From the NCBI RefSeq assembly GCF_001570585.1, contig NZ_BBXF01000012.1, positions 1 through 64,000 on the forward strand: DNA of 64,000 nt, written 5' to 3'. The translations under genes were made by a program, and so were the position numbers. The stretch is from Herbidospora daliensis (GTDB lineage: Bacteria; Actinomycetota; Actinomycetes; Streptosporangiales; Streptosporangiaceae). Below are positions 34,501-41,520 of the stretch, in pieces. Under the pieces are notes generated by a model. The model had not been told where the DNA came from. It made no database searches and saw only the letters and a program-made list of their open reading frames with translations. Each line of letters starts with the position of its first letter. Positions within the stretch are counted from its first letter, which is position 1.

Positions 34501-36231
34501 CTATCGCAGCGGTCTGCCCTCCCTCACTGAGCGGGAACCCCCTTGGTCGTACGCCCGGTCGATGCGCTGCTTGAGCCGGGCGGCCCCCTGGGCGGGCAGG
34601 CTCCAGCCGCCCTCGACCCGCACCAGCCGCACCCCCGGCGACTCGAGCCAGCGCAGGATCGTCTCGGTCTCCTCGGCGCTGGCGGCCGGGATCGGGCCGG
34701 GGCCGGGCTGCACGGTCTCGGCGGTCGCGACCAGGGCCTCGACGTAGGGGACGGGGTGGGCGCCGCGCGGCATCACCCCGGCGGCGGTCAGCCGGCCGTG
34801 GCGGATGACGTGGATGTCCCAGGCGCCGTCTTTGCCGGGGCTGGCGGCGACCATCTGGGTGAGGGAGGTCAGGGCGGTGAGCCGCTGCATGCGGGCGGCG
34901 GCGCGGACGTAGGCGGCCAGCCGGTCGCGGTCGACGGCGGCCTCCTCGTAGCGCTGCTCGGCCGACAGGCGGTCCATGCGGGCCTCGACGGCGGAGAAGA
35001 CCGAGCTGCCGTCGAGCAGCATGGCGTGGCGGGCCGCCGCGACGTGGCGGGCGTATTCGTCGAGGCTCTCGCGGCCTTCGCAGGGGGCGCCGCACCTGCC
35101 GATCTCGGCCAGCGCGCAGGCGCTGCGCCGGACCGTGAGCGACAGGCGTTCGGTGCACTGGCGCAGCGGGAGGGCCTCGTGGATGGCGGTGCGGGCGTCG
35201 TCGGCGGTGCGGCTGCTGCCGAACGGGCCGAGGTAGGTGGCGCCGTCGTCTTTCAGGTCGCGCACGATGCTCAGGCGGGGGAACGGCTCGTCGGTCAGCT
35301 TCAGCCAGACCACCCGCTCGGGGAACCGGGAGCGCCGGTTGTAGCGGGGCTTGGTCTCGCCGATCATGCGTAACTCGCGGATCTCGGCCTCCAGCGGGGT
35401 CGCGCACACGATGTGGCGCACCCGCTCGGCGATGCCGATCATCTCGCGCACCCTCGGCCGGGTCTCGCTGGCGGTGAAGTAGCTGCGGACACGCGTGCGC
35501 AGGCTGGAGCTCTTGCCGACGTAGAGCGCCTCGCCGCGGGCGTCTTCGAAGACGTACACCCCCGGCTTGTCGGGCACGCCGTCGGCCAGGTGGCGCTTGC
35601 TCCGCTGTTCGGGGGTGGGCATGCGGACGAAGCCGCGGAGCTCCTCCAGCGAGTGGACGCCCAGGTTGCCGACCCGGCCGATCAGGCCGTGGAGCACGTC
35701 GACCGTGGCGCGGGCGTCGGCCAGGGCCCGGTGGCAGGGCTCGGTGGGGCTGCGGAAGAACCGGGCCAGGGTGCCCAGCTTGCAGTTGGGGGTCTCGTCG
35801 CGGGTGAGCACCCGGCGGGCCAGGTCGGCGGTGTCGACGACCGCGTTGACCGGCGGCGGGTAGCCCTGGCGGGCGCACTCGGCCTTGATGAAGCCCATGT
35901 CGAAGGGGGCGTTGTGGGCCACCAGGGCGGCGCCCTTGACGAACTCGAGGAAGCTCGGCAGCACCTCGGTCATCTTGGGGGCCGCCACCACCATGGCGTC
36001 GGTGATGCCGGTCAGGACGGAGACGAACGGGGGGATCGGGCCGCCCGGGTCGACGAGCGTGGCGAACTCGCCGAGCACCTCGCCGCCGCGCACCTTGACC
36101 GCGCCGATCTCGGTGATGGCGCACTCGGCGGGGGAGGTGCCGGTCGTCTCCAGGTCGAACACCACGAACGTGACGTCGACGAGGGGCGTTCCCAGATCGT
36201 CCAGCGTGCCCTGTTCCACGCAGACGACCAT
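34501..36231 (-). CDS. DEDDh exonuclease fused to GIY-YIG (UvrC-like) nuclease
   Basis: A 576-residue two-nuclease fusion known in actinobacteria (Rv2191 type). Residues 20-185 are a DnaQ-like 3'-5' exonuclease (F-D-L-E-T-T-G with Asp26 and Glu28; A-H-N-A-P-F-D; H-R-A-L-A-D-A). Residues 222-300 are a GIY-YIG nuclease domain (G-V-Y-V-F ... A-L-Y-V-G-K-S-S-S-L-R-T-R-V), followed by a UvrC-like region with cysteines (R-C-G-A-P-C-E-G). The helix-hairpin-helix end of UvrC is absent. It may process or proofread damaged DNA independently of UvrABC; this is inference. Confidence 0.88.
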   Translation of the reverse strand: MVVCVEQGTLDDLGTPLVDVTFVVFDLETTGTSPAECAITEIGAVKVRGGEVLGEFATLVDPGGPIPPFVSVLTGITDAMVVAAPKMTEVLPSFLEFVKGAALVAHNAPFDMGFIKAECARQGYPPPVNAVVDTADLARRVLTRDETPNCKLGTLARFFRSPTEPCHRALADARATVDVLHGLIGRVGNLGVHSLEELRGFVRMPTPEQRSKRHLADGVPDKPGVYVFEDARGEALYVGKSSSLRTRVRSYFTASETRPRVREMIGIAERVRHIVCATPLEAEIRELRMIGETKPRYNRRSRFPERVVWLKLTDEPFPRLSIVRDLKDDGATYLGPFGSSRTADDARTAIHEALPLRQCTERLSLTVRRSACALAEIGRCGAPCEGRESLDEYARHVAAARHAMLLDGSSVFSAVEARMDRLSAEQRYEEAAVDRDRLAAYVRAAARMQRLTALTSLTQMVAASPGKDGAWDIHVIRHGRLTAAGVMPRGAHPVPYVEALVATAETVQPGPGPIPAASAEETETILRWLESPGVRLVRVEGGWSLPAQGAARLKQRIDRAYDQGGSRSVREGRPLR

Positions 36232-36250
36232 AGAGACCCCGACCGACAGT

Positions 36251-36811
36251 TCAGCGGGCCGGCGGCCATTCCCGCCGCAGCACGGCGTAGACGATCTCGT
36301 CGGTCCACTCGCCCTTGACCATCTCGTTCTCCACCAGGTGGGCCTCCTTGCGCATGCCGAGCCGCTCCATCACCTTGGTCGAGGCGGTGTTGCGGCCGTC
36401 GCAGCGGGCCACGATCCGGTGCAGGTCGAGACCCTCGAAGCCCAGGCGGAGCACCTCGGCGGTCGCCTCGGTGGCGTAGCCCTTCCCGTGGTGGCCGGGG
36501 TGGAAGACGTACCCGATCTCGCCCTGGCGGTGTTCGCGGCTGCGCCAGAACAGCAGGACCTCGCCGATCAGGGCGCCGGTCTCGCGGAGGGTGACCGCCA
36601 GGCACAGCACCTGCCCCTCGTCGGTGAGCTCGGCGGTGGCCGCCTTGTCGGTCAGGACGGTGCGCACCTGTACGAGATCGCGCGGCTCCCAGTAGAGGAA
36701 GCGGGCGACCTCGGGCAGCGAGTAGAAGGAGTGGAGCTCGGTCAGGTCGTCGGGGGTGAAGAGCCGCAGGACCAGGCGGGAGGTCTCGATCGGGAGGTCG
36801 GGTCGGAGCAT
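36251..36811 (-). CDS. GNAT acetyltransferase, RimJ/RimL-like
   Basis: A 186-residue acetyl-CoA-dependent N-acetyltransferase. It opens with E-T-S-R-L-V-L-R-L-F-T-P-D-D and shows the coenzyme-binding Q-G-E-I-G-Y-V-F-H-P-G-H-H-G-K-G-Y-A-T-E-A (R/Q-x-x-G-x-G/A type loop), then N-T-A-S-T-K-V-M-E-R-L-G-M-R-K-E-A, the usual C-terminal signature. Relatives acetylate ribosomal protein N-termini or small molecules. It lies 19 bases upstream of the DEDDh nuclease gene on the same strand. Confidence 0.9.
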   Translation of the reverse strand: MLRPDLPIETSRLVLRLFTPDDLTELHSFYSLPEVARFLYWEPRDLVQVRTVLTDKAATAELTDEGQVLCLAVTLRETGALIGEVLLFWRSREHRQGEIGYVFHPGHHGKGYATEATAEVLRLGFEGLDLHRIVARCDGRNTASTKVMERLGMRKEAHLVENEMVKGEWTDEIVYAVLRREWPPAR

Positions 36812-36839
36812 CCGCGCAGACTAAAGCGGGACAAACAAC

Positions 36840-37058
36840 TCACGCGAGTTCTTTTTCCCGGTGTGCGGCGAGCAGGGCGGCCTCGGCGGTCAGGGCGGCC
36901 AGCAGGGCGCGGTGGCGGAGCAGCTCGGCGTCGAAGCGCCGGGCCGCCGGGCCGGTCCACTTGGGGAAGGTCCGCAGCGCCCACACGGGGTCGAGCACCT
37001 CTTCCATCTCGGCCGCGAGCCGGCGCAGATGGTCACTCGCTATGGTCACGTGCGTCAT
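36840..37058 (-). CDS. very small WXG-like helical protein (72 aa)
   Basis: A short product predicted to be two helices around a turn: M-T-H-V-T-I-A-S-D-H-L-R-R-L at the start, then F-P-K-W-T-G-P-A-A-R-R-F-D-A-E-L (Trp34, Gly36 give a W-x-G turn) and a Leu/Ala-rich second helix. This resembles WXG100/ESAT-6-type proteins but is shorter than the usual 95-100 residues. The ATG at 37058 is taken because the frame upstream reads antisense through the NYN gene. No ESX genes are nearby. I regard it as a probable gene, with function unknown. Confidence 0.6.
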   Translation of the reverse strand: MTHVTIASDHLRRLAAEMEEVLDPVWALRTFPKWTGPAARRFDAELLRHRALLAALTAEAALLAAHREKELA

Positions 37059-37155
37059 TGTGACATCACGTGAGGAGATCTTGACGTAACGTGAGCGATT
37101 TATGAGACAAGTGGTTCGTGTCCTACTTGCTCCCCGTTCACGTCGCTGAACGTGA
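37046..37155. promoter_or_regulatory. cluster of TCACGT/ACGTGA half-sites in a divergent promoter region
   Basis: TCACGT occurs at 37046-37051, the palindrome TCACGTGA at 37066-37073, ACGTGA at 37089-37094, and a perfect inverted repeat TCACGT-N6-ACGTGA at 37138-37155. All fall between (or at the start of) the WXG-like gene and the NYN gene. Such clustering suggests a dimeric regulator; its identity is unknown. Confidence 0.5.
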
Positions 37156-37218
37156 TGTAGTGGACTCGCAGAGCCGTACCCTTGAATGAACGACCAGGAC
37201 AGGAAGAGAGCAGCAGGG

Positions 37219-38535
37219 ATGAGTTCAGCCGGAGAGGGCCTGTCTCGTCCCCTGCCCGAGCAGGTGCGAACACACGTCGTCGAACTGGCGGCGCAGGTGC
37301 TCGGGACCATGCCCGCCGCGGGCGTGCCCGCGCCGCTGCGCGCCGTGGCGAAGTTCGAGCCGCGCAAGCGGGCCCGGCTGGGGTCGGCCCCGATAGCGGC
37401 CCAGCTCGAGAACGACAAGAAGTTCCGGGAACTGGTCGCAGAAGCGCTCACCCAGGCGTGGCCCGAGCTGGTCGCCTCGCTCGCGGAAGAGACGATTCCG
37501 CCCGCCGCCGAGCCCGTGCTGGTCGCGGCGGCAGCCTATCTGACCCGGCCGCCCGGCTGGGCCGGGATGGTCGAACTGGCGCGCGAAGACCTCGACCAGG
37601 CCGCCGCCCTCGACACCCAGCGCGAGCAGGCCGAGGGGCGGCTCAAGGAGCAGCTCGCCCAGCAGCGCACCGCCGCCAAGGAAGAGGTCGACCGGGTCCG
37701 CGACCAGCTCAAGGCGGCCCGCGCCGAGAACACCGACCTGCGCCGCAAGCTCCACGACGCCCGCGAGCGGGCCAAGGCCGCCGAGCAGCGGGCCGGCGAG
37801 CTCGAGGCGGCCACCGCCGACGCCCGCGCCCGGGTCGCCGGGGCCGGAGCCGCCGCCGAGACCGAGGTGCGCCGCCTCAAGGAGCGCCTGGCCGAGGCAG
37901 AGCGGCACCTGGAGGCCAGCCGCCGGGCCGCCCGCGAGGGCCGCTCGGTCGAGGACGCCCGCATCCGGGTGCTCATGGACGCCCTTGAGGACGCCGCCAA
38001 GGGTCTGCGCAAGGAACTGGCGCTGCCGACCACCATCAGCAGGCCGGCCGACTACGTGACCGCCGTCAGCGGCACCGCGCCGTCGGTCCGCGACGTGCCG
38101 GCCCGCGCGCTGGCCGACGACGACCCGCAGCTGCTCGACCAGCTCCTCGCGATACCCAACCTCCACCTGATCATCGACGGCTACAACGTGACCAAGTCGG
38201 GTTACGGCACCCTCACCCTCGCCGACCAGCGGCAGCGCCTGCTGACCGGGCTCGGCGGGCTGGCCGTCCAGGTGCGGGTGGAGATCACCTGCGTGTTCGA
38301 CGGGGCCGAGCTCGACGGGCCGGTCCAGGTGTCGGCTCCCCGGGGGGTGCGGGTGGCGTTCAGCGCGCCCGGTCAGATAGCCGACGACCTCATCCGGCAG
38401 ATGGTCCAGATCGAGCCGCCGGGCCGCGCCATCGCGGTGGTGTCGTCCGATCGGGAGGTCGCGGTGTCTGTCCGAAAGATGGGCGCGCGTCCGGTTCCTT
38501 CCATATTGCTCCTCCGCCGTCTTGGCCGTGCGTGA
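37219..38535 (+). CDS. coiled-coil protein with C-terminal NYN (PIN-like) RNase domain
   Basis: A 438-residue protein. The first 120 residues are a globular helical part; about 125-250 is a long Ala/Glu/Arg coiled coil; the NYN/YacP-like nuclease fold begins near residue 315 with L-I-I-D-G-Y-N-V-T-K-S and has further acidic residues (C-V-F-D-G-A-E; S-S-D-R-E-V), as expected for metal-dependent RNA cleavage. YacP/Rae1-type proteins act on ribosome-bound mRNA, but targets here are unknown. I start at ATG 37219, which has GGAAGAGAG upstream; an ATG at 37186 has none. Confidence 0.85.
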   Translation: MSSAGEGLSRPLPEQVRTHVVELAAQVLGTMPAAGVPAPLRAVAKFEPRKRARLGSAPIAAQLENDKKFRELVAEALTQAWPELVASLAEETIPPAAEPVLVAAAAYLTRPPGWAGMVELAREDLDQAAALDTQREQAEGRLKEQLAQQRTAAKEEVDRVRDQLKAARAENTDLRRKLHDARERAKAAEQRAGELEAATADARARVAGAGAAAETEVRRLKERLAEAERHLEASRRAAREGRSVEDARIRVLMDALEDAAKGLRKELALPTTISRPADYVTAVSGTAPSVRDVPARALADDDPQLLDQLLAIPNLHLIIDGYNVTKSGYGTLTLADQRQRLLTGLGGLAVQVRVEITCVFDGAELDGPVQVSAPRGVRVAFSAPGQIADDLIRQMVQIEPPGRAIAVVSSDREVAVSVRKMGARPVPSILLLRRLGRA

Positions 38536-38651
38536 TCACGTCGTCGCCAGACGTGATGACCTGCGCGAATACCGGCGAATCGGTTGAGGGTACATGATCG
38601 GCTGAGTAAAGTCCCGACCCAGGTCTGTCCGGTATGGAGGGGGTTTCGGAC

Positions 38652-39614
38652 GTGCGTGGGCGGGTACCGGCCGTGGCTGGTTTTGCGGCGTTCGTTCTGC
38701 TTCTTCCGATCGCGGGGGCGGCGGCCGATCCGAAGCCGACCATCCCCCAGGCGAAGGCCAAGCTGGCGAAGCTGAACAAGCAGGCCGACCAGCTGGTCGA
38801 GGACTACAACCAGGCCAACGAGAAGTACAAGAGGTCGAAGAAGCAGTACGACCTGGTCAACGCCAGCTTCAAGAAGCAGAACGTGAAGGTCGAGACCCTC
38901 CGGGCCGATGTGGTGGGCCTGGCGGTCTCCAGCTACCAGACGGGCGACATCCGCAGCCTCTCGGGCATGTTCGGCACCGCGGCCCCCCAGAACGCCCTCA
39001 GCGGCATGGCGGTCATCAACCAGCTGGCCACCAGCCGCCAGCTCCGGCTGACCGAGTTCGAGGACGCCATCGCGGGCCTGAAGCAGCAGCGCGACAAGCG
39101 CAAGACCGCCTTCGAGGAGGCCACCGAGGTCCGCACCGACCTGGCGGCCAAGAAGAAGAAGACCGACAAGATGGTCGACGAGCAGATGAAGCTGCTCCGC
39201 GAGCTGGGCGCCTTCAACCCGGGCAATCCCGAGAGCACCGGCCAGGTCTACTCCGGCCCCGCCTCCGGCAACGCCCGCGCCGCCCTCGACTTCGCCTTCG
39301 CCCAGATCGGCAAGCCCTACCAGTACGGCGGCACCGGCCCCGGCGCCTGGGACTGCTCCGGGCTGGTCCAGGCCTCCTGGCGGGCCGGCGGGGTGAGCCT
39401 GCCGCGCACCAGCTACGAGCAGTGGGCGTGGGGCAAGAACCGGCAGGTGCCGATCAGCGACCTGCAAGCCGGGGATCTGGTCTGGCACAGCGGTTTCGGA
39501 CACGTCGGCCTCTACACCGGGCAGGGCTCGGTGGTGCACGCGCCGCAGACCGGCGACGTGGTGAAGATCACCCCGCTGGCGCAGTACAACCCCGACAAGG
39601 CCGTGCGTCCCTGA
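38652..39614 (+). CDS. secreted coiled-coil NlpC/P60 peptidoglycan endopeptidase
   Basis: A 320-residue exported hydrolase of the RipA/CwlS-like class. Signal peptide about 1-26 (ending A-G-A-A-A-D), a long coiled-coil region (about 30-185) with Lys-rich heptads, then an NlpC/P60 domain with catalytic Cys235 in W-D-C-S-G-L-V and the His of F-G-H-V-G-L-Y-T-G. It should cut peptide stems of peptidoglycan; the coiled coil resembles the inhibitory or FtsX-interacting helices of related enzymes. GTG 38652 has GGAGGGGG eight bases upstream and directly starts the signal peptide. A homologous gene (Rv2190c type) occupies this place in mycobacteria. Confidence 0.92.
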   Translation: MRGRVPAVAGFAAFVLLLPIAGAAADPKPTIPQAKAKLAKLNKQADQLVEDYNQANEKYKRSKKQYDLVNASFKKQNVKVETLRADVVGLAVSSYQTGDIRSLSGMFGTAAPQNALSGMAVINQLATSRQLRLTEFEDAIAGLKQQRDKRKTAFEEATEVRTDLAAKKKKTDKMVDEQMKLLRELGAFNPGNPESTGQVYSGPASGNARAALDFAFAQIGKPYQYGGTGPGAWDCSGLVQASWRAGGVSLPRTSYEQWAWGKNRQVPISDLQAGDLVWHSGFGHVGLYTGQGSVVHAPQTGDVVKITPLAQYNPDKAVRP

Positions 39615-39642
39615 GCGACGCAAAGTGTCGTCTGGGGCTTTT
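39615..39642 (+). terminator. weak terminator after the first NlpC/P60 gene
   Basis: CGACGC and GTGTCG form a six-base-pair stem with one G-U pair and an AAA loop just after the stop; six T residues follow eight bases further on. The separation makes it a poor but plausible terminator. Confidence 0.4.
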
Positions 39643-39663
39643 TTCGGGTTCTGTGCCAAGGGG

Positions 39664-39679
39664 TGTGACCAGTGTCACA
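39664..39679. promoter_or_regulatory. CRP-type binding site
   Basis: TGTGAC-CAGT-GTCACA is a perfect palindrome and an exact match to the CRP/Cmr consensus TGTGA-N6-TCACA. It lies 385 bases upstream of the second NlpC/P60 gene, ahead of a possible promoter and the c-di-AMP riboswitch. Crp proteins in Streptomyces and Mycobacterium bind this consensus, and in both genera rpfA-type cell-wall genes are known targets. Confidence 0.7.
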
Positions 39680-39758
39680 TCACCCTCCGAAATCCCGTGA
39701 TATGCAGGCGTTTTCGAATAGCGCCGGAGTTTATCTGATCTTTATCTTTCGCCAAAAC

Positions 39759-39788
39759 TTTGCCGACTTATGGCGGAGTCGGTAACTT
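39759..39788 (+). promoter_or_regulatory. possible promoter ahead of the riboswitch
   Basis: TTTGCC (39759-39764) and TAACTT (39783-39788) are separated by 18 bases in the most AT-rich part of this intergenic region. The match is moderate. A start point near 39796 would leave the riboswitch in the leader RNA. Confidence 0.35.
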
Positions 39789-39880
39789 CTGGCTTCGCGA
39801 CGAGCAAGCCATGCCGTCCGCGGACACTCCGGTGCGTAGGCGCCGATGTCTTAATAAAGATCCATGTGTCGCACGTCACG

Positions 39881-40030
39881 CGACACAGCCGAATCCATGC
39901 AGCCAGGAGGCATGGAACCGGGGACCCAAAAGGTTCCCCCGCGGAGCCAGGGGTGAATCGGTGAGAATTTCCGCGCCGTAGGGCTACTTCCCTGCCCGAA
40001 TCCGTCAGCTAACCCGGTAGGCATCAGAGG
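39881..40030 (+). ncRNA. c-di-AMP riboswitch (ydaO/yuaA type)
   Basis: The conserved core of the ydaO aptamer is plain: GCCGAATCC near the 5' end (39888-39896), CCGGGGACCC (39918-39927), GGGGTGAATCG (39950-39960), the segment with GGGCTACTTCCCTGCCCGAATCCG at 39980-40003, then CAGCTAACCC and GGTAGGC at the 3' end. A small hairpin (GTGTCG/CGACAC, 39866-39886) precedes it. In actinobacteria this element controls cell-wall hydrolase and Rpf genes, lowering expression when c-di-AMP is high. It ends about 20 bases before the start of the NlpC/P60 gene, so control by termination or by hiding the ribosome binding site (AAGGAG, 40038-40043) are both possible. Confidence 0.9.
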
Positions 40031-40048
40031 AAGACCCAAGGAGCAATC

Positions 40049-40660
40049 CTGTCCACCACCCCCGCATGCCTGTCCCGCATCGCCCGCCTCTCCCTTGGCG
40101 GCGTCACGCTCACGGCCTCGGTCGGAGCGGTCGCGGCGCCTCCCGCGCGGGCCGATGAGGTGACGGTCACCGTCACGAACAGCACGGCGAGTGCGGTTAC
40201 GGGAGAGGCGGCGCCCGCCGCTCCCTCGGCCGCGAAGACCCAGACCAAGAGCAGGTCCGCCAAGCGCGTCAAGAAGCTCAGCAAGGCCCAGCGTCAGCGG
40301 GTCCTGGCGAGCAAGGCGGTCGCCATCGCGAAGAAGCAGATCGGCGACCCCTACCGGTGGGGTGCCACCGGTCCCGGCGCGTTCGACTGCTCCGGCCTGG
40401 TTCAGTTCGCCTGGCGCAAGGCGGGCGTCAAACTGCCCCGTACCACCTGGTCCCAGAAGAGCTCGGTGAAGAAGAAGATCAGCTGGACGGCGATGAAGCC
40501 GGGCGATCTCGTGTTCACCAGCGGCGGCGGCCATGTGGGCATCTACGTCGGCCACGGCAAGATGGTCCACTCCCCGAACTCCGGTTCGCGGGTGCGGATC
40601 GACAAGCTGGACACCTACCGCAAGCGCACCTTCGTGGGCGCGGTCCGGCCCGGGATGTAG
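40049..40660 (+). CDS. secreted NlpC/P60 hydrolase under c-di-AMP riboswitch, probable CTG start
   Basis: A 203-residue exported peptidoglycan hydrolase. The signal peptide (about 4-35) ends at P-P-A-R-A-D; a basic Ala/Lys/Ser linker (about 60-85) may bind the wall; the NlpC/P60 domain has Cys114 in F-D-C-S-G-L-V and His in G-G-H-V-G-I-Y-V-G. In this frame no ATG, GTG or TTG lies between the riboswitch and the signal peptide; the first is GTG 40160, which would delete the export signal. The only codon placed correctly behind AAGGAG (five bases) is CTG at 40049. The riboswitch and CRP site suggest control tied to c-di-AMP and growth state. Confidence 0.85.
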   Translation: MSTTPACLSRIARLSLGGVTLTASVGAVAAPPARADEVTVTVTNSTASAVTGEAAPAAPSAAKTQTKSRSAKRVKKLSKAQRQRVLASKAVAIAKKQIGDPYRWGATGPGAFDCSGLVQFAWRKAGVKLPRTTWSQKSSVKKKISWTAMKPGDLVFTSGGGHVGIYVGHGKMVHSPNSGSRVRIDKLDTYRKRTFVGAVRPGM

Positions 40661-40682
40661 CCGTCCCGGCGAAGTACCGATC

Positions 40683-40716
40683 GGCCCCGTCCGCCTCCTT
40701 CCCGGCGGGCGGGGCC
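40683..40716 (+). terminator. 13-bp hairpin after the second NlpC/P60 gene
   Basis: Arms 40683-40695 and 40704-40716 pair over 13 bp with one G-U and an eight-base loop, starting 22 bases past the stop. No U-run beyond TGTTTG. Confidence 0.7.
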
Positions 40717-40740
40717 GCGGTGTTTGTACCATCCGTTGAC

Positions 40741-41520
40741 ATGCGGTTCCTGGTGACGGTCAGCGTGCTGCTGGCCGTCCTGTCCGCCGGGCACCCCCCG
40801 CAGGTCCTGTACGGCCAGAGCTGGCCCCTGGCCGTCCGCGGCGAGCACGTCCGGGTGCTGGCGGCCGACGGGCGCTTCCCCGGGCTGGCCGAGGAGGCCG
40901 ACCGGGCCGCCGAGGCCGTGGCCCGGGTGTGGGGCGAGCCGGTGACCGCGACGGTGCTGGCGCCCGCCACGACCGAGAGGGCCGCCGAGATCGCCCGCCC
41001 TGCCCCGGTGACCGGCATGGCCGCGCTGGCCGGCCCCGGCTTCGTGGTGATCGAGCCGCACGCCTGGGCCACGCTGTCGGCCCAGGGCCGGGTGATCGTG
41101 CTGGCCCACGAGCTCACCCACGTCGCCACCGGCGCGGCGACCAGTCCCGACCTGCCCGTGTGGCTCGTGGAGGGCTACGCCGACTACGTCGGCTACCGTG
41201 ACAGCGGGCTGGCGGCCGGGGTGGTCGCCGCGGAGCTCGCCGCAGACCGGCGGCCGCCGCGGGAGCTGCCGGCCCGGGAGGACTTCCGCGCGGGGGGCGC
41301 GCGGGTCGCCCAGGCGTACCAGGAGGCCTGGCTCGCCTGCCGCTACATCGCCGAGCGCTACGGCGAGGCCGCGCTGACCGCCCTCTACCGGGCGGCCCAG
41401 GCCGACCCGGCCACGGCGCTGCGGCGCACGCTGGGCGTTGGCGAGGCCGAGCTGACCGCGGCCTGGCGCGACTACGTGATACGAAGTGTTCCGGAGGCGG
41501 AGTGGAACGTACGGGGATGA
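40741..41520 (+). CDS. secreted gluzincin metalloprotease (peptidase MA-like)
   Basis: A 259-residue exported zinc protease. A short signal peptide (about 1-17) is followed by an alpha/beta domain and the active site L-A-H-E-L-T-H (His123, Glu124, His127), with the third ligand Glu144 in W-L-V-E-G-Y-A-D-Y-V-G, the pattern of the gluzincin MA-like family. Substrate unknown. Its stop overlaps the start region of the membrane M48 protease gene, so the two are probably co-expressed. Confidence 0.85.
   Translation: MRFLVTVSVLLAVLSAGHPPQVLYGQSWPLAVRGEHVRVLAADGRFPGLAEEADRAAEAVARVWGEPVTATVLAPATTERAAEIARPAPVTGMAALAGPGFVVIEPHAWATLSAQGRVIVLAHELTHVATGAATSPDLPVWLVEGYADYVGYRDSGLAAGVVAAELAADRRPPRELPAREDFRAGGARVAQAYQEAWLACRYIAERYGEAALTALYRAAQADPATALRRTLGVGEAELTAAWRDYVIRSVPEAEWNVRG

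Noticed and set aside
36840-37451. Longer 203-residue version of the WXG-like protein
   Set aside because: The added N-terminal part is antisense to the NYN gene and reads as Ser/Arg-rich noise; the ATG at 37058 fits the helical protein.
40066-40160. ATG at 40066 as start of the riboswitch-controlled gene
   Set aside because: It is out of frame with the NlpC/P60 domain and its frame soon stops.
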